The notes: generated from the letters alone by a model not told the origin. Shown: positions 10,780-22,765, counted from the stretch's first letter. The stretch is 64,000 nucleotides of DNA from Tamarix chinensis (GCA_030549775.1 CM060177.1:50653138-50717137); one strand, 5' to 3'. A program made the numbers and translations.

Positions 10780-13700
10780 TACAACATTCCCAAATTTTAG
10801 AATTGATTTTTTTTAAGTCTTAATAGCAGAAGCAAAAACACAGTATGTAGGGGTATCACGCCGTATTCAACATAAAAGAGGTGCTCCCTATGCTGAGTCT
10901 ATATTAGATGTAAGGAAAAAGGAATCTTATATATAGGAATCAGGTGTGGGAAGCACCTGATTCCATCCAGATATAGGATACGAAAAGGTGAGAAGGGAAT
11001 AAATAGTGAAAGTAGAGGACAAAGAGTCTAAAGAGAGATAGAGATATCCAAATAACTATAGCCTTTACTAATTTATTTAGCATTCACAAAAGGTGAGCAC
11101 ATCAAAATAAAAATCATCAATCACTTGCAAAATAAGGTATATCAGCTCATTATATTGAGCAGAACTCATGAATAGGATGATTAGTATACTACATGCTAAA
11201 TAAGGTAACCATACAATCAATATCGGGAAAACATATAATTACACACATTCATAGCAGAAAGTAGAATACATGTGAGATACAAAAGGCAATACAAAATAAT
11301 TACCAGGCTAGATTCTTATTATTAGCATATATCAGGATCGATTATTTTATTTACATTGAGTTCAACAACACCACTATTCTCAACCTGTGGAATAGTTATT
11401 CCACTCTAGTGCAAAAAGTTCCAGGCAACTATTCTTACTGGTGGAACGTTTAATAACATACAACCTTGGGAAAATACATTCGACCACTAGTCTTACTGGT
11501 GGAATGGTTAATAATATACATTCTCAGGGTAAAACGGTCCTGAACAATTTTCTCGTCCAATGGAATGAACATATACAACCAATCCTGACTGACGTAGTAT
11601 TCCACTTTACTTTATTAGTGTCTTTGAAATGATTATATACGTTCTTGTGTTTTATTTTAAATAGAGTTCAGACATCCCACTATTCCCAACCGATGGAACA
11701 GTTATTCCACCCTAGGTCAAAATGCTCCTGGCTACTATTTTTACCAGTGGAATGATAATAATGTACAATCCCGAGGAAAAATCTGCTTGGCAAATATTCT
11801 CGTCTGATGGAACAGAAATATACAACCGGTCATGATTGATGATCTTTCCATTCAAATGTTTAATATCTTATTTGTGATTGGTTAAATGATTATGAAACAT
11901 AATTCATGAAAGAGAGACATCAATATATATATAACAAAACTGTCCTCAAAGATTAAGATGCTCATTTTTCCCGAAAATTAAAAATTGACAATTTAAGCAT
12001 AACTTGCCCAATATTGATAACTTATTCACCAAATTTAGTATATGATCCTCGAATAATAGTATCATTAACATACCTAAATTCATATGTGATAATAGCCCTA
12101 TCTTAGAAGTTACTATTAATCAGAATCCCAAAATTTTTATTTCGCCGAGTCATAACCTTTTCTATAAGCCTCATATAATTATCCAATTAAATACACATCC
12201 TTAAAATACCCATATTAACAACATATAATAAATTTGTGGCATAACCCTAAAATTTTACACGTGTGATAATAATATTACTATTTGAAGGCTACTATTCCCA
12301 AATTAGGCTATTTTCTCATATGAAGAACTTACGACCTTCATATTCACTCCCAAATACTTCATATGATATTATTAGCATATTTTAATACATATAACATATT
12401 TAAATACCAAAATTCTTATATTAACCCATATTGACCAAAATGCCCTTAATGATAACCGATAGTCCTTCTTTTACAAAAATCTCATATCCTCAAAATGATT
12501 ATTTCCAAATCCTCATTTGATCAACATACATCTGAAATATAATTATTTACACCTTATAATAATTCATTAGGCCTATACTACATGCCCACATTTTATACTC
12601 ATCTATAATAATACAACTTAGCTTAATATCATCGTATTAGCATATCTTTCGTTATTATTACTTCTTTCCTATCTTATAATTAATATTAATATATCATATC
12701 ATCAAAAACATGAAATTTGATAGTAAAATAACAATAAAATGATAACATAGATAATCATACAAACATTTAACACAAAACCCTAAACATCGACTAGTATCCT
12801 AACAAATAAAGGCTTTGGTCTCTAAGCATGCTTACCGCATAAGAAAAATTAACCAAACATAATTCAAAATATTGTTAAAATTAATGAAGGGTTAAGGAAA
12901 TGGAATGAAAAAGAGAGACGAAAAAAACCAAACTAGTGTTTAAAGGAGGTGTTCTCCAAAAATTGTTTAACAAAAGGGTGGATCTATTGGGGTTGTCGAG
13001 CATGGGAAGGTTAGCAGCAACAAAACCTATCATTGCTAGGGGGTGAAGCAGAAAGGAAGGCCAAAATAAGGATGTGGGATCGGTGGAGTTGGCCGAAGGG
13101 AGCGGGTGAGCAATGGTGGGAAGATGGTGTAGTAAAAGGGAGAGTTTTGGTTCTTATGGTCAAAGGTGGTTATGTTGGGCTTTGTTGGATGTTGTTACAG
13201 GTTGGGGAGGGGTTTCGGAAGCTCTTTTTGTAGCTAGGGGGTAGGAAAGCCATCTCTTTTTGTGGCAAATGAAGAGAATAAAAGAAAGAAAATGGTGTAG
13301 TCGTTGTTACCGTAGGTAGTGGGTGTTTGAATGGAAGTTTTTATCGATGGTAGAGCATAGGTTATGGTGCATTTTACTGAGCCTAGGGGGGTTAGAATAT
13401 TCATTTTTACTGCAGCTAGTGGTGATTTAATGGCGAGTCCTACGGTATCTTGGGGGGAGATGCAACGAAGGTTGTTGGTGCTTGGTGTGGAAAATGTTTG
13501 CTTGTTGTGGTTTGTATGGTTCAGTTTGGCTTGTCGATGTGGGTGATTTTTGGGCTTTTTTGGGGGTTTAATTTATGAAAAAATATGAAGGGATTTAGGG
13601 GTTAAGAAGAGGATGGAATTTAGGGAAAGGAGGAGCAAAAAAAGGAGAGTAAAGAAAGGGGCAGAGAATCGTGCATAGCAGTACAAGAATGTGGTATGAG

Positions 13701-13800
13701 GGTTGTGTGCTAGGGTAGAGGAAGAGTAGGGTGAGGTAAGAAAATATAATAGGGTAGGGACAGTTTATTTTGGTACAAAACTAGATTAAGTATTAGGGTT
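10780..13800 (-). repeat. Long LTR, Del/Tekay-like, minus orientation, degenerate
   Basis: The left edge, ACAACATTCCCAAATTTT followed by AATAGCAGAAGCAAAAACAC, lines up with the left edge of the solo LTR at 44678 (TGTAACACCCCC... AATAGCAGAAG). The block of CACTATT...GGTGGA motifs at 11361-11830 recurs in both solo LTRs (42570-42880 and 45290-45640). A purine-rich tract at 12900-13750 matches the purine-rich interior of the 5-kb solo LTR, which on the minus strand would be the pyrimidine-rich leader. The right edge is not resolved. Small open frames inside (13033-13233, 13364-13546) look like purine-bias artefacts. Confidence 0.6.
10936..10964. repeat. Perfect 11-bp inverted repeat
   Basis: GGAATCAGGTG (10936-10946) and CACCTGATTCC (10954-10964) are exact reverse complements with a 7-base spacer. 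The hairpin lies in the left part of the minus-strand LTR. No function known to me. Confidence 0.6.
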
Positions 13801-15019
13801 AAATTTATCAAGTTATTGTAATAGGTTTATTTGACGAAATGGATACCCATTATGACCTAATCCTAAGTTTAAATTTTAATATGCACCGTCTAGCATATTA
13901 TAGCCTCAATAAATTTTAGAACTAATAATTCATAATAATATTACACATATTAATAATATTTCTTGTACAAACATCCTATAATAATTATCATAACTAATAC
14001 ATATGATTACCAGTTATAATTATTAGGCTTTTCTTATATTGGTGTATTACACCTTATATCCTAAACAAATTAAATAAACCATAGAACCTAAATAATTCTA
14101 AAAGTTATATTAAACAGAGTAAATCATAAACTATAAATAATTTTTTTAAAACCATAATAAACTGATTATATTATAAACCTTATAGTTTGGAAAAATATAA
14201 AAATCCTGAATGAATGGAATAAACTCTAGATGTAAGTGAGCTTAAACCTAACTAAATGTTAAAAATAAACCATAATGCCAAAAACATAGATAATCTAAAT
14301 ATCTTAAAATAAATGTAAAAAGCAGAAAACAAAAACTATACCCAATAATGCTTCAACTTTATGTTAGGTTTAACATAGATATTAAACCTAAACAATTCAT
14401 AAAAAAAACCCACATTTAGGCAAGCTAAACTCAACCATATGTTGAAAATAAACACTAAACAATAACCTTAGAACTCTAATAAATATAAAATTATACATTG
14501 AATATAATAAACACTAAATCCAGTTGTTCTTCAATCTAACTACTAGTCTAAAATAAACCAAAAACCTTAGACAGTAATTTCAATAATAAAATAGCTAAAT
14601 TAAACAATAATTTATCCAAAATATTCAAACCAAAATTATTTTTAAATCACCAAAGCATAAGGGAAGAATATATGATATAGATATATTTAAGCACAAACTA
14701 AAACAAAAAGAGATAACTTAATGACAATTTAATCTTCAAATTCTCCACTTAGTTACAAAAATAAATGAACCCTAATACTAATAATAGAAATTAAATATAT
14801 CATATGAAAGGAAAATTAGAAAGAAATATAACACAAATGACGATTTTATCAACATAAAAATGAAAAATTGGAAAATTTCAAATGCTTGTTAGCTAAGCTT
14901 GAATTCATATCAATTCCCCTTATAACTAGGGTTGGAACCACTACTACAATAGTCCTATGTTGTAATGTTATAGTAGATTTAAATATACAAACAAGATCTA
15001 GCATACTCTAATAGGTGCA
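13801..15019. other. AT-rich stretch, no gene seen
   Basis: Many AAACCTAA and AATAAACC runs and no coding. A short CACTACTACAATAG at 14939 resembles a CACTA terminus but has no partner (see rejected items). Confidence 0.45.
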
Positions 15020-15700
15020 TGTAATACCCAATAAATTTAGGTAATTGATGTACGGTAATTCATGTGTTTGATCCAATGTAACTGTGCTTGTTAGTGACTT
15101 GGGGTTATTTATTAGTTTGATTTTAAAAGGATTTAGTAGTGCCTTTATTTTAAGTAGTCTTGGCTTCTAAGGAAACAAGAAGATTGGTTTAGACTTATGC
15201 CAAACGACTAGATTATTCAGTATTAGGGTTTTTCGTATGGAAGAACTAAACATTTTGTTTTGATATACTATTTGATTTGTTATACTAGTCAAATAAATTT
15301 GTCCAACCAAGCAACTAGTTAATCCAACCAAGATGTTTTCTTGCTTATTTGATTTAAAAATAAATTTTTAATATTTTGTGACTATTAATTTGGACGTTTT
15401 AAACATTTTATATACTTATGGAGCAAAATTTGAAAAATGTTTTTCGATCACTTCATCCTTCTTGTTTGCTTCCCTATTATTTTCTCTCCCTACTTGGCAT
15501 GTTAGTTAGAACAATCTTCCTCTTATAATATCCTTGACACCAAAATCATATATATACCATGATATTTTGCTATATCCTATACTTTTACCCATGTTTCCCT
15601 AATTTCCAACACCCTCATTATCACAAGGCATCACCATTTCAGCTCTAGAGGTAGAGTTAACTATGTTGCATGTGAAATTAACATATACATATCCAAATTT
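15020..15700. repeat. LTR-like edge before repeat Q1
   Basis: TGTAATACCCAATAAATTTAGG at the start resembles the starts of the long LTRs here (51673 TGTCCCAAAAATTT; 62752 TAATACCCTAAAATTT). A pyrimidine-rich leader-like tract follows at 15450-15640. Read the other way, it could also be the end of a minus-strand LTR that starts at 19542. The sequence does not decide between these. Confidence 0.4.
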
Positions 15701-16310
15701 AAGATTGGGTTAGGGATTGTGTTTTATGACCCCTTACCCTATAGCTTCCAAATGGAATCTACCAAATTATCAACCATAGATTGTTTTTCCACTATTTCCT
15801 TAAAACCACATAGTTCCTATTTTCCTCTAATTTATCTCCATATGTTTTATTCTCATCTACATGTGCAGCCATATTATTATCTTCTCTCTAGTTTAGTATA
15901 TTTATCAACCGAACATTTTTTTTCATTAAACAAAAGAAATTAAAATTGAGGAAAAGTACAAGTTTTAACTCCTTCTTCCTAATTTTTTGAGCTATTTGCT
16001 TTTTTGGCAGAAAAGATTGATATCTCTAATTTTCCTTTATTTGTATGTTTTTTTTTTCAATTTTAATAATATTTAAGAGTATTAGTAAGTTTTAATCATC
16101 TATTTTCAAGGTGTCAAGGATTTTACAATTTCAAGAAAAGAGGTTTCTCTATTTTCTTACAGTTTTGCTAGCTTGGCTTGAGATAAGCCCTTCTTACCAT
16201 AGAGTGAGGTGAATGAACATGTGGGTTGTATTTATCCCTTTCTTTTTTGAGTTTAATCTTACAAACATGTTATTGGTGAAATATTTATGAAAATAATTAA
16301 GTGATAGGGT
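15700..16310. repeat. Repeat Q1, first segment
   Basis: This segment aligns by eye with 54165-54790. Shared stretches include TATGTTTTATTCTCATCTA and TTTTGCTAGCTTGG, followed by GAACATGTGGGTTGT against GAGCATGTGGGTTGT. Homology runs up to TAGGGTT at 16309 and resumes after the CACTA derivative at 18757, so the two flanks are a single interrupted repeat. No coding seen. Confidence 0.7.
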
Positions 16311-16805
16311 TTAAATAATGGTTTTCAACCGTTATTGAACCGCCCATTATTAAATCTTTAATAACGGTTCATAACTGTCATAAAAAATACACAAAAACCC
16401 GCGAATATGTGCATAAACTTCATATTTAATAACGGTTTTAAAGTAAAAACCGTTGTTAAAAAATAAGTTTTAATAACAGTTTTTCAGTAAACCGTTGTTA
16501 AAAATAAGGTTTCAATAACGGTTTATAAGAAAAAACTGTTGTGGAAAACCAGGTATTAATAACGGTTAATACAAAAACCGTTGTTAAAACATCATCGAAT
16601 TAGGGTTTCGGTCATTGATTGTGCATTTATTAAACCCTCTAATACGTATTAAATGAGCATAAATATGAGATTAAATGGATTTTTAATAATGGTTCTTAAA
16701 CAAAACCGTTATTAAAACTCCATTTTAATAACAATTTTCATTCGAATCGTTATTAAAACATAAGTTTTAATAACTGCTTTTCATAGAACCGTTATTAAGA
16801 CTACA
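16311..16805. repeat. Subterminal AACGGTT array of the CACTA derivative (left)
   Basis: Repeated inverted pairs of the form TAACGGTT...AACCGTTA, some worn (AATAATGG, AACAGT). The segment GCGAATATGTGCATAAACTTCAT also occurs, reversed, at 32210-32240 in the complete CACTA. This fixes the segment as the counterpart of that element's right end. Confidence 0.8.
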
Positions 16806-17352
16806 ATTTTTTAAATATTTTTTTATTTTGTTCCTCCCCATATGAAAATACGGTGGAGGGTATGTCATCTCACTACCTACAAATGAGAACCACTAAATCT
16901 TATCATCAAGGTTGTTCTCGAAAGGATCTAAATTATAGAATATGTAAACTAATCTTCAACTTGCTAGACAAATCATAAATATATTCTACCAGATCTTAAC
17001 CAACTATGTAGACCTAACAACATCAAACTATTTAAAATAAGGACATAATCTTTAGTTATATATTAAACAAACTGGCTAAACATCAAACTATCATCAAATC
17101 ATTCAAGCTACGCATAGTAAAATTAAGTAGATATTAATAAGATAATATATATATATATATACACATATTTAATACAACCTAATAAATCCTATATGATTAT
17201 TATTATTATTATTATACACAATTATTCATCTCTATTTAATTTTTATCACAACACCAATGCCCAACCAATCTCCTCAACTTTTCCCCACAATACCCTTATC
17301 CTTAGGATTTTTCCCTATAGCCCTAGTTTATATTTAGTATAATAAACGATAA

Positions 17353-17574
17353 AACCCTAACCTAACCCTAACCCTAACCCTCCCCCTCCCCCTAACCCTA
17401 ACCCTAACACCAACCCTCCCCTAACCCTAACCCTAACAATAATTAACCCTAATAAATTATAATAAAAACTAACACTAAACCTCATAAGATAATGATCCCA
17501 AACCTATAGCTAACCCTCCCCCTAACCCTAACCCTAACACTAACCCTCCTCCTAACCCCAACCCTAACCCTAAC
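17353..17574. repeat. Interstitial CCCTAA arrays inside the CACTA derivative
   Basis: Two clusters (17353-17437 and 17513-17574) of CCCTAA units, mixed with CCCTCCCC variants. The unit length is six, so the type is TTAGGG, not the seven-base CCCTAAA. The complete CACTA has a shorter version on the other strand at 23545-23560 and 23632-23668. The array therefore belongs to the transposon and has grown in the derivative. Confidence 0.8.
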
Positions 17575-18399
17575 CACAATTATTTTAGATTATCTATACA
17601 CATCTTATATATAAATATATTATAAATATATACATACAATATAACACATATAAACACACATTTTATGGAATATAAATACACATCTTACAAAATATATATT
17701 AAAAAAAGCATATAAATACACATCTACATAATAATGGAGTGCTAAAAAAATATATATACACCTTAATTTTATACTTATTTAGAACGTGCATATCTTATGA
17801 TAATAATATATATTTTAGGCTTGTGGATTCTCTTAAAATAATAATACATATTTTTATAAAATAGATTATAAAAACATTTATATATATATATATATATTAT
17901 ATATATATATATATATATATGTATGTAAAGGTCTCGGCCACAATAGAAAAAGGACAACACAACTTTTCACTAACACATTCAAACAACAGATTTTCGAACA
18001 ACAAACCGCAATTTAAGAATAACAAACAAACACAACCCTCTAGTAACATGCATGCATTTATATATATATATATATATATACATATCAGTAGAGACAAATT
18101 AAGCAATGGGGGAAGAACAAACACATATGTAAAGAGAGCGATGGCGTGCAAGTTGAGAGTGGCAACGACACGGTGGACGATGAAGGTACAAGTGCTGGCT
18201 ACGTTCGCAAGAATGACACCTCGCATATGGAAAGGCAACAATGGAAAAGGGGTAGTGGAGATATGGCGGTGTGAGGGTTTCCCTTAATTCAGAGGAGCCA
18301 GAGCGGTGGTGCAAGGGTTTGCAAGAGAAAGAGAGTACGAGAGGGAAGCAGCATAGTTTAAAATTTTTGGCATCAAACAGAACTGAACGAAATAAAAGG

Positions 18400-18756
18400 G
18401 AGTTTTAATAACTGTTCATATAGGAACTGTTATCAAAATATGTTTTAATACTGGTTCCTGTAAGAATTGTTATTAAAACGAGATTTAATAACGGTTCTTA
18501 CAGAAACTGTTATTAAAACATTGAAAATTTTGACAACGGTTCTTATTTGAACCCTTATTAAAAATTATTTTAATAACGGTTTTATATGAACCATCATTAT
18601 AATGGCCGTGCAAATTTTAACTTCGCACTTTTAATAGCAGTTATTACCTATAACCATTATTAACACTTCCCGCACATTAATTTTCTCGCATTTGATCATG
18701 GTTTTCGAACCACCATTATTAATGTCTTGTTATTATTTCATGTTTTCGTAGTAGTG
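18400..18756. repeat. Subterminal AACGGTT array and right terminus of the derivative
   Basis: Inverted pairs of TAACGGTTC / GAACCGTTA type, several mutated, run to about 18720. The terminus GTAGTAGTG ends at 18756. It matches the left end of the complete CACTA in reverse. Confidence 0.8.
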
Positions 18757-20333
18757 ATTATTTGTATGATTTTTATATATGGTATATTGTCCATATCTAT
18801 TATGTTTCTCAATCATGTTAAAATTAAAACATGTAAACATGATTAGTAAGAAACATACAATGTTTTGCCATGATATTGAAGCATGTTAAAAAAATTCCAA
18901 AGTTATCGATAGTCAAAAGATGATATGCAAGAATATGGATGATTTTGTTCACTTTCATTTATGATTGATTCATGTGAGAATTATGTTGCATTATGATTAT
19001 AATGTGTTCAAAAATTTTTTTGTTCCTTGATTGGTGTTTAGTTTGGGTGAAAAGTATGATCTATTTTCTTTAGAACACCTTTTCTTATATCTATAGGTAA
19101 ACTAATCAATTGAAAGTGTAAAAACAAGTTAGTTGGTAATACTGATTGTTTTATATTTTTGTGAACCGAGGGGCCCTAATGGACAAGCATAAGAATAAAC
19201 TTTAGTAAAGTGCTAAAGGTAAAGTTGAAAGAAGAGTGAGAAGTAGAAAAGGTTTATTATTATTTCTTATGTCCAAAATGAATACAAGATCTCATATACA
19301 TAAGAGAAAAATGATAGAAAAAGTAAAAATAAAAATGTTTTGTGGTGGAGGACAAAGAAGCTTCCCTATTATATAGAGAGCCATCCTTAATAAAGAAAAA
19401 AATATATAGGCTAACAACATGAGGCTAATTTGTGAGTAATACTGACTAAGGTGCATTTAGAAGCCTTTTGGGGCAATGAATGTCCTTTAGGCCTATGTTC
19501 AAAGGCCAAATAGTCTTAGTTGAGGAAAAACATATATCATCACTCCCTTTAAAATTAAATGAACCATGTAAGATACTTTGATGGGGTAAACGAATAGTAC
19601 ATCTATTGGAAAGATTATGCTCACAGCTCTATAATAATTATTTCAACTAAAAATGGTGATAAACTAAATTCACAAACCAAATATGCACAAAAATACTACC
19701 TCACATGAAGTAAGGACAAATATACACTACCAACTTATACCCTAATGCCTGTCAAATGAACCAAACATTATAACAGGTTACAATGGACAACACTTATGTA
19801 GTATTCAGTTCAAGTACAAGTTATACATCATAATGAGCTGTGATGAACAAATATGCACCTAAATGTCCATCCCACACTTATAAATAATAATGATGGACGA
19901 CAAAAAAATAAAAATAAATGAGGCATTGAGTTAGCAAATCTTATAAGAATAAAATAAAACTACAAAAGTTTCATTAATTTTTAGAAAATAATTTTTTTTA
20001 AATCAATAAGAATAAAATAGTGTGAGGAACTGGCTTGTTGGAAAGGCCTTATTCTCCTTACTCCCCCACATCCACATCGTATATTGAGTTGGCAAATCTT
20101 ATAAGAATAAAATAAAACTACAAAAGTTCTATTCATTTTTGGAAAATTAAAAAATTGAAAATCAATAAGAATAAAATAGTATGAAGAACTAGCTTGTTGG
20201 AAAGGCCTTATTCTCCTTACTCCCACTGATCCACACCGTATCTCAAGGGTAAAAAAGCATCATAATCTTATCTACGATGCATTATATAAGGAATAATTTC
20301 CTTAGTAATGAAAAACCATTTATTTATTTTTTA
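18757..20333. repeat. Repeat Q1, second segment
   Basis: Aligns with 54800-56200 (for example CATGATATTGAAGCATG, AGAGCCAT, and GTAAGGACAAA). On the minus strand an AAAGGGAG tract (19543-19556) directly precedes TGATGATATATG (19542 leftwards). Q2 has the same layout at 55577-55551 (GAAGGGAG then TGATAATGTAAGG). This is the arrangement of a polypurine tract and 3' LTR start, so Q may be the minus-strand 3' end of an LTR element. I could not recognise coding on either strand. Confidence 0.6.
19928..20243. repeat. 158-bp tandem duplication within Q1
   Basis: The unit that starts GCAAATCTTATAAGAATAAA at 19934 recurs at 20092, offset 158 bp. Both copies contain GGAAAGGCCTTATTCTCC. Q2 has only one equivalent unit (about 55955-56105), so the duplication arose in Q1 after the copies separated. 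Confidence 0.85.
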
Positions 20334-21240
20334 TGCAGGAGAAAAAACTTAAGAATCAGCATTCATCATAATGAAACTAATTGTTCTTCATTTAGAAATG
20401 CATCACATGAGCTACTAGGCATATATGTGCATATGCATGGCATGTATGGATGGCATGGCTATGTGCATGGGAGGAATGTAATATAGCTTGAAATTGCTTA
20501 TTAGTTAATTTAGTTAATTAATTAATTAATTAGTTGAGTTAGAGATTAGATAGAGAATAAAGTAGTATAAGTCTACCTTTTGAAAAATATTCTATTACTT
20601 ATATCTTTACCTAGGAATATTTTGAAAAATTATACCTTTTAGCTACCGGATGAAAATAGCTTAGTAATCAGTGAACTTTTCTATATAAGCCATAAAAACA
20701 CACTATTATGGATACATTGAATGGATTTTGAATGCAAATCCCAAGTAATTGAATTCTGTGTGAGTTTATCTCAATTTTAATCGAATCTACGTGAACAATT
20801 AATCTTGAAACTTTTAATCTCTTCATCAGTGTGAATTAGAGATTTTGTACTATCTTCTAAATTCTATAATCCACACCATTATTAGCCATAATTTTCATCC
20901 TAATCGATCACAAAGTCAAAACCCTAATTTATAAATTTGAAACCCTAACACTAACGTTTTAACCCTAACCCTGACCTTAACATTCACACACTAAACTTTC
21001 TACTCTCAAACCCTAACTCCTAGATCATCATCATCATCATATCATCATTATCGAATCATCATCATCATTATCTCATCACCATTGAATCAACAACACCATC
21101 TTCGAATCATTCTCACATTTATTTCTTCACAACCAAATATCTACATCCTTAGTTCATCATCATCGAACCTTCATCCAAATATTCAAATGTAATTTGAGTG
21201 CTAATATCACCATATATCTAATTCCATACTCATACCAACA
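20334..21240 (+). repeat. 5' LTR of gypsy element III
   Basis: Begins TGCAGGAGAAAAAAC and ends ACTCATACCAACA just before the PBS. It shares AATCAGCATTCATCAT, TATATAAGC (about 20684) and an ATC-rich tract (21025-21075) with the 3' LTR. Ends were chosen by alignment with the 3' copy. Confidence 0.82.
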
Positions 21241-21247
21241 TCAATTT

Positions 21248-21259
21248 TGGTATCAGAGC
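21248..21259 (+). promoter_or_regulatory. Primer binding site, tRNA-iMet type
   Basis: TGGTATCAGAGC lies seven bases after the LTR end. It is the standard complement of the 3' end of plant initiator-Met tRNA and primes minus-strand synthesis. The exact match is notable in so decayed an element. Confidence 0.92.
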
Positions 21260-21439
21260 CTTACGTTTTATTTATTATGATCAAGATCCAATCTTTCCTC
21301 AAGATTCTTCTAAGAACGTATCTTTACTTGAAGAGTCTTCAAGGAACATATCTCTTCTTCAAGATTTTCCTACGAATTCATCAAAAAGACACCAAAATCC
21401 AAGAATTTGGAGGTGAGAATAGAAGTTTGAAGGTTTTTT

Positions 21440-22403
21440 GAAGGTCTTGGTAGATGAAATCAAGGAGGTAAAGCTATATGTGGGGAGAATAGAAGTTTTC
21501 CAATCTCAATGGTCATATGTGTAGCCATAAATCCAAAAGAAACAAGTATAAGAAGACCACATGAGAAGGGAATAAAATCAAATGGAGGAAGGAAAAGAGA
21601 GTGTTGGAAATTATGGATGAACATATGATACCACAAACCTCAAGAAGAACCTACAATGATGTGGAGAAAGAAATTTGATTTGATTTACCTAACTTTGATG
21701 GTAATCTCGACTCAGAATATTTTCTTAAATGGTTACAAAATGAGGAATATATTTTTGAGTATAAAAAGATTGATGATGAGAACAGGTGCCGAATAAAAAT
21801 ATTGAAGTTTAAGAAATTTTCTTAAGTGCGGTACCATAATTTGAAGAGGAGAAGGGAGAGAGACAGAAAGTCAAGAATTAGGTCATGGGAAAAATTGAAA
21901 AAACACTTGTAGAAGAAATTTGTTGCTCAAGAATAGAGCAAGAAAATTTCATAAAGATGATTACTTTGAGGAAAGGGTTGCTTGGAGTTGAGGAATAAAT
22001 TAGATAGTTTGAAAGATTATCTCTTATTTGTGAAGTCTAATAAAGAGAAGAACAAAAGTGTGCATGATTCATCAGAGGGATAAATACAAATCTTTGACAG
22101 AAGGTGGAGGTGTATCCATATGAAGTGTTTGAAGACCGAGCCATGTAAGCAATCAAGTTTGAGTAACGGTTGAAGAGAAAAAAGCGAATAGAGAAGTCAA
22201 CCAATGCTACATATGGTTCAACTTTCAAGGGGGTGTTGAAGTCACAAATTTCTCAAGCCAAAAATCAAGACAATGTTAAGAGGTTCACTATTGAAGAAAA
22301 GGCAAGGATCAAGTGGTTGATAAGGTGAATAAGCAATGCTTTAATTTTACAATTTTTGGTAATTTACTTAGGATTGTCCAAACAAAGGGAATTGACTTTG
22401 AAG
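21440..22403 (+). pseudogene. Gag of gypsy element III
   Basis: Gag forms the virus-like particle. Across frames the text reads FDLPNFDGNLDSEYFLKWLQ (about 21677) and SRIRSWEKLKKHL, stop, KKFVAQE (about 21870), the capsid landmarks of the family. A worn zinc knuckle (CF... and CPNK-like text near 22336-22385) follows, and the CACTA begins 22 bp later. Many stops; no start codon can be defended. Confidence 0.72.
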
Positions 22404-22406
22404 ATG
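22404..22406. repeat. Target site duplication ATG, left copy (CACTA)
   Basis: ATG directly before CACTACTACG. The same ATG follows the right terminus at 32365-32367. Three bases is the normal duplication size for CACTA elements. Confidence 0.9.
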
Positions 22407-22437
22407 CACTACTACGAAACAGGAATTAATACGGCAC

Positions 22438-22765
22438 ATTAGTAACGGTGGTTCGAAAACCGTCGTCAAATCCGTGAAAATTAATGCGCGGGAATTTTTA
22501 ATAACGGTTTTACGTAAAAACCGTTATTAAAAGTGCAACGTAAAATTTTGCAGGGGAATTTTAATAACGGTTGAACGTAAAAACCGTTATTAAAAATTGA
22601 TTTAATAACGTTTTCAAACAAGAACGTTGTTAAAATTTCCAAAGTTTTAATAACGGTTTCTTTTAAAACCGTATTAAATCTTGTTTTGATAACGTTCTTG
22701 TAAGAACCGTTATTAAATCAATTTTTAATAACGGTTCTTACAGGAACCGTTATTAATATCTCCTT
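22438..22765. repeat. Left subterminal array of AACGGTT inverted pairs
   Basis: About seven inverted pairs in 330 bp. Each is TAACGGTT, a spacer of roughly 5-12 bases, then AACCGTTA, usually flanked by TTTTAA. Two pairs have lost the GG (TAACGTT). Subterminal repeats are where CACTA transposition proteins bind in En/Spm. The actual binding protein here is unknown. Confidence 0.9.

Larger units (their letters stand above)
16311..18756 (-). mobile_element. Non-autonomous CACTA deletion derivative (reverse orientation)
   Basis: The right end, GTTTTCGTAGTAGTG, is the reverse complement of CACTACTACGAAAAC, nearly identical to the left terminus of the complete CACTA at 22407. Read in reverse it follows that element through its subterminal array, its leader (CTCCTCTGAATTAAGG), its CCCTAA tract and TTAGTGGTTCTCATTTGTAG to about position 24217 of the complete copy. 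It then jumps to the right-hand subterminal array. All coding (about 7.6 kb) is missing. The left terminus is lost: homology begins about 40 bp inside the expected CACTACC end, so no target duplication can be scored. Repeat Q2 shows the same site unoccupied. Confidence 0.85.

Noticed and set aside
13033..13546. Two short Gly/Trp/Val-rich frames
   Set aside because: Located in the purine-rich part of a degenerate LTR; no domain and strong base bias.
14939..14953. CACTACTACAATAG as left terminus of the CACTA derivative
   Set aside because: Positions 15700-16310 between it and the subterminal array align with Q2 and so belong to the host repeat, not to the transposon.
17775..18314. Several overlapping 60-122 codon frames on both strands
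   Set aside because: They run through TA repeats and the reversed CACTA leader; shadows of repeats, not genes.
20940..21010. Telomere-like CCCTAA units in the LTR of element III
   Set aside because: Only scattered AAACCCTAA and ACCCTAACCCT words in an otherwise ordinary A/C-rich LTR; not an array.
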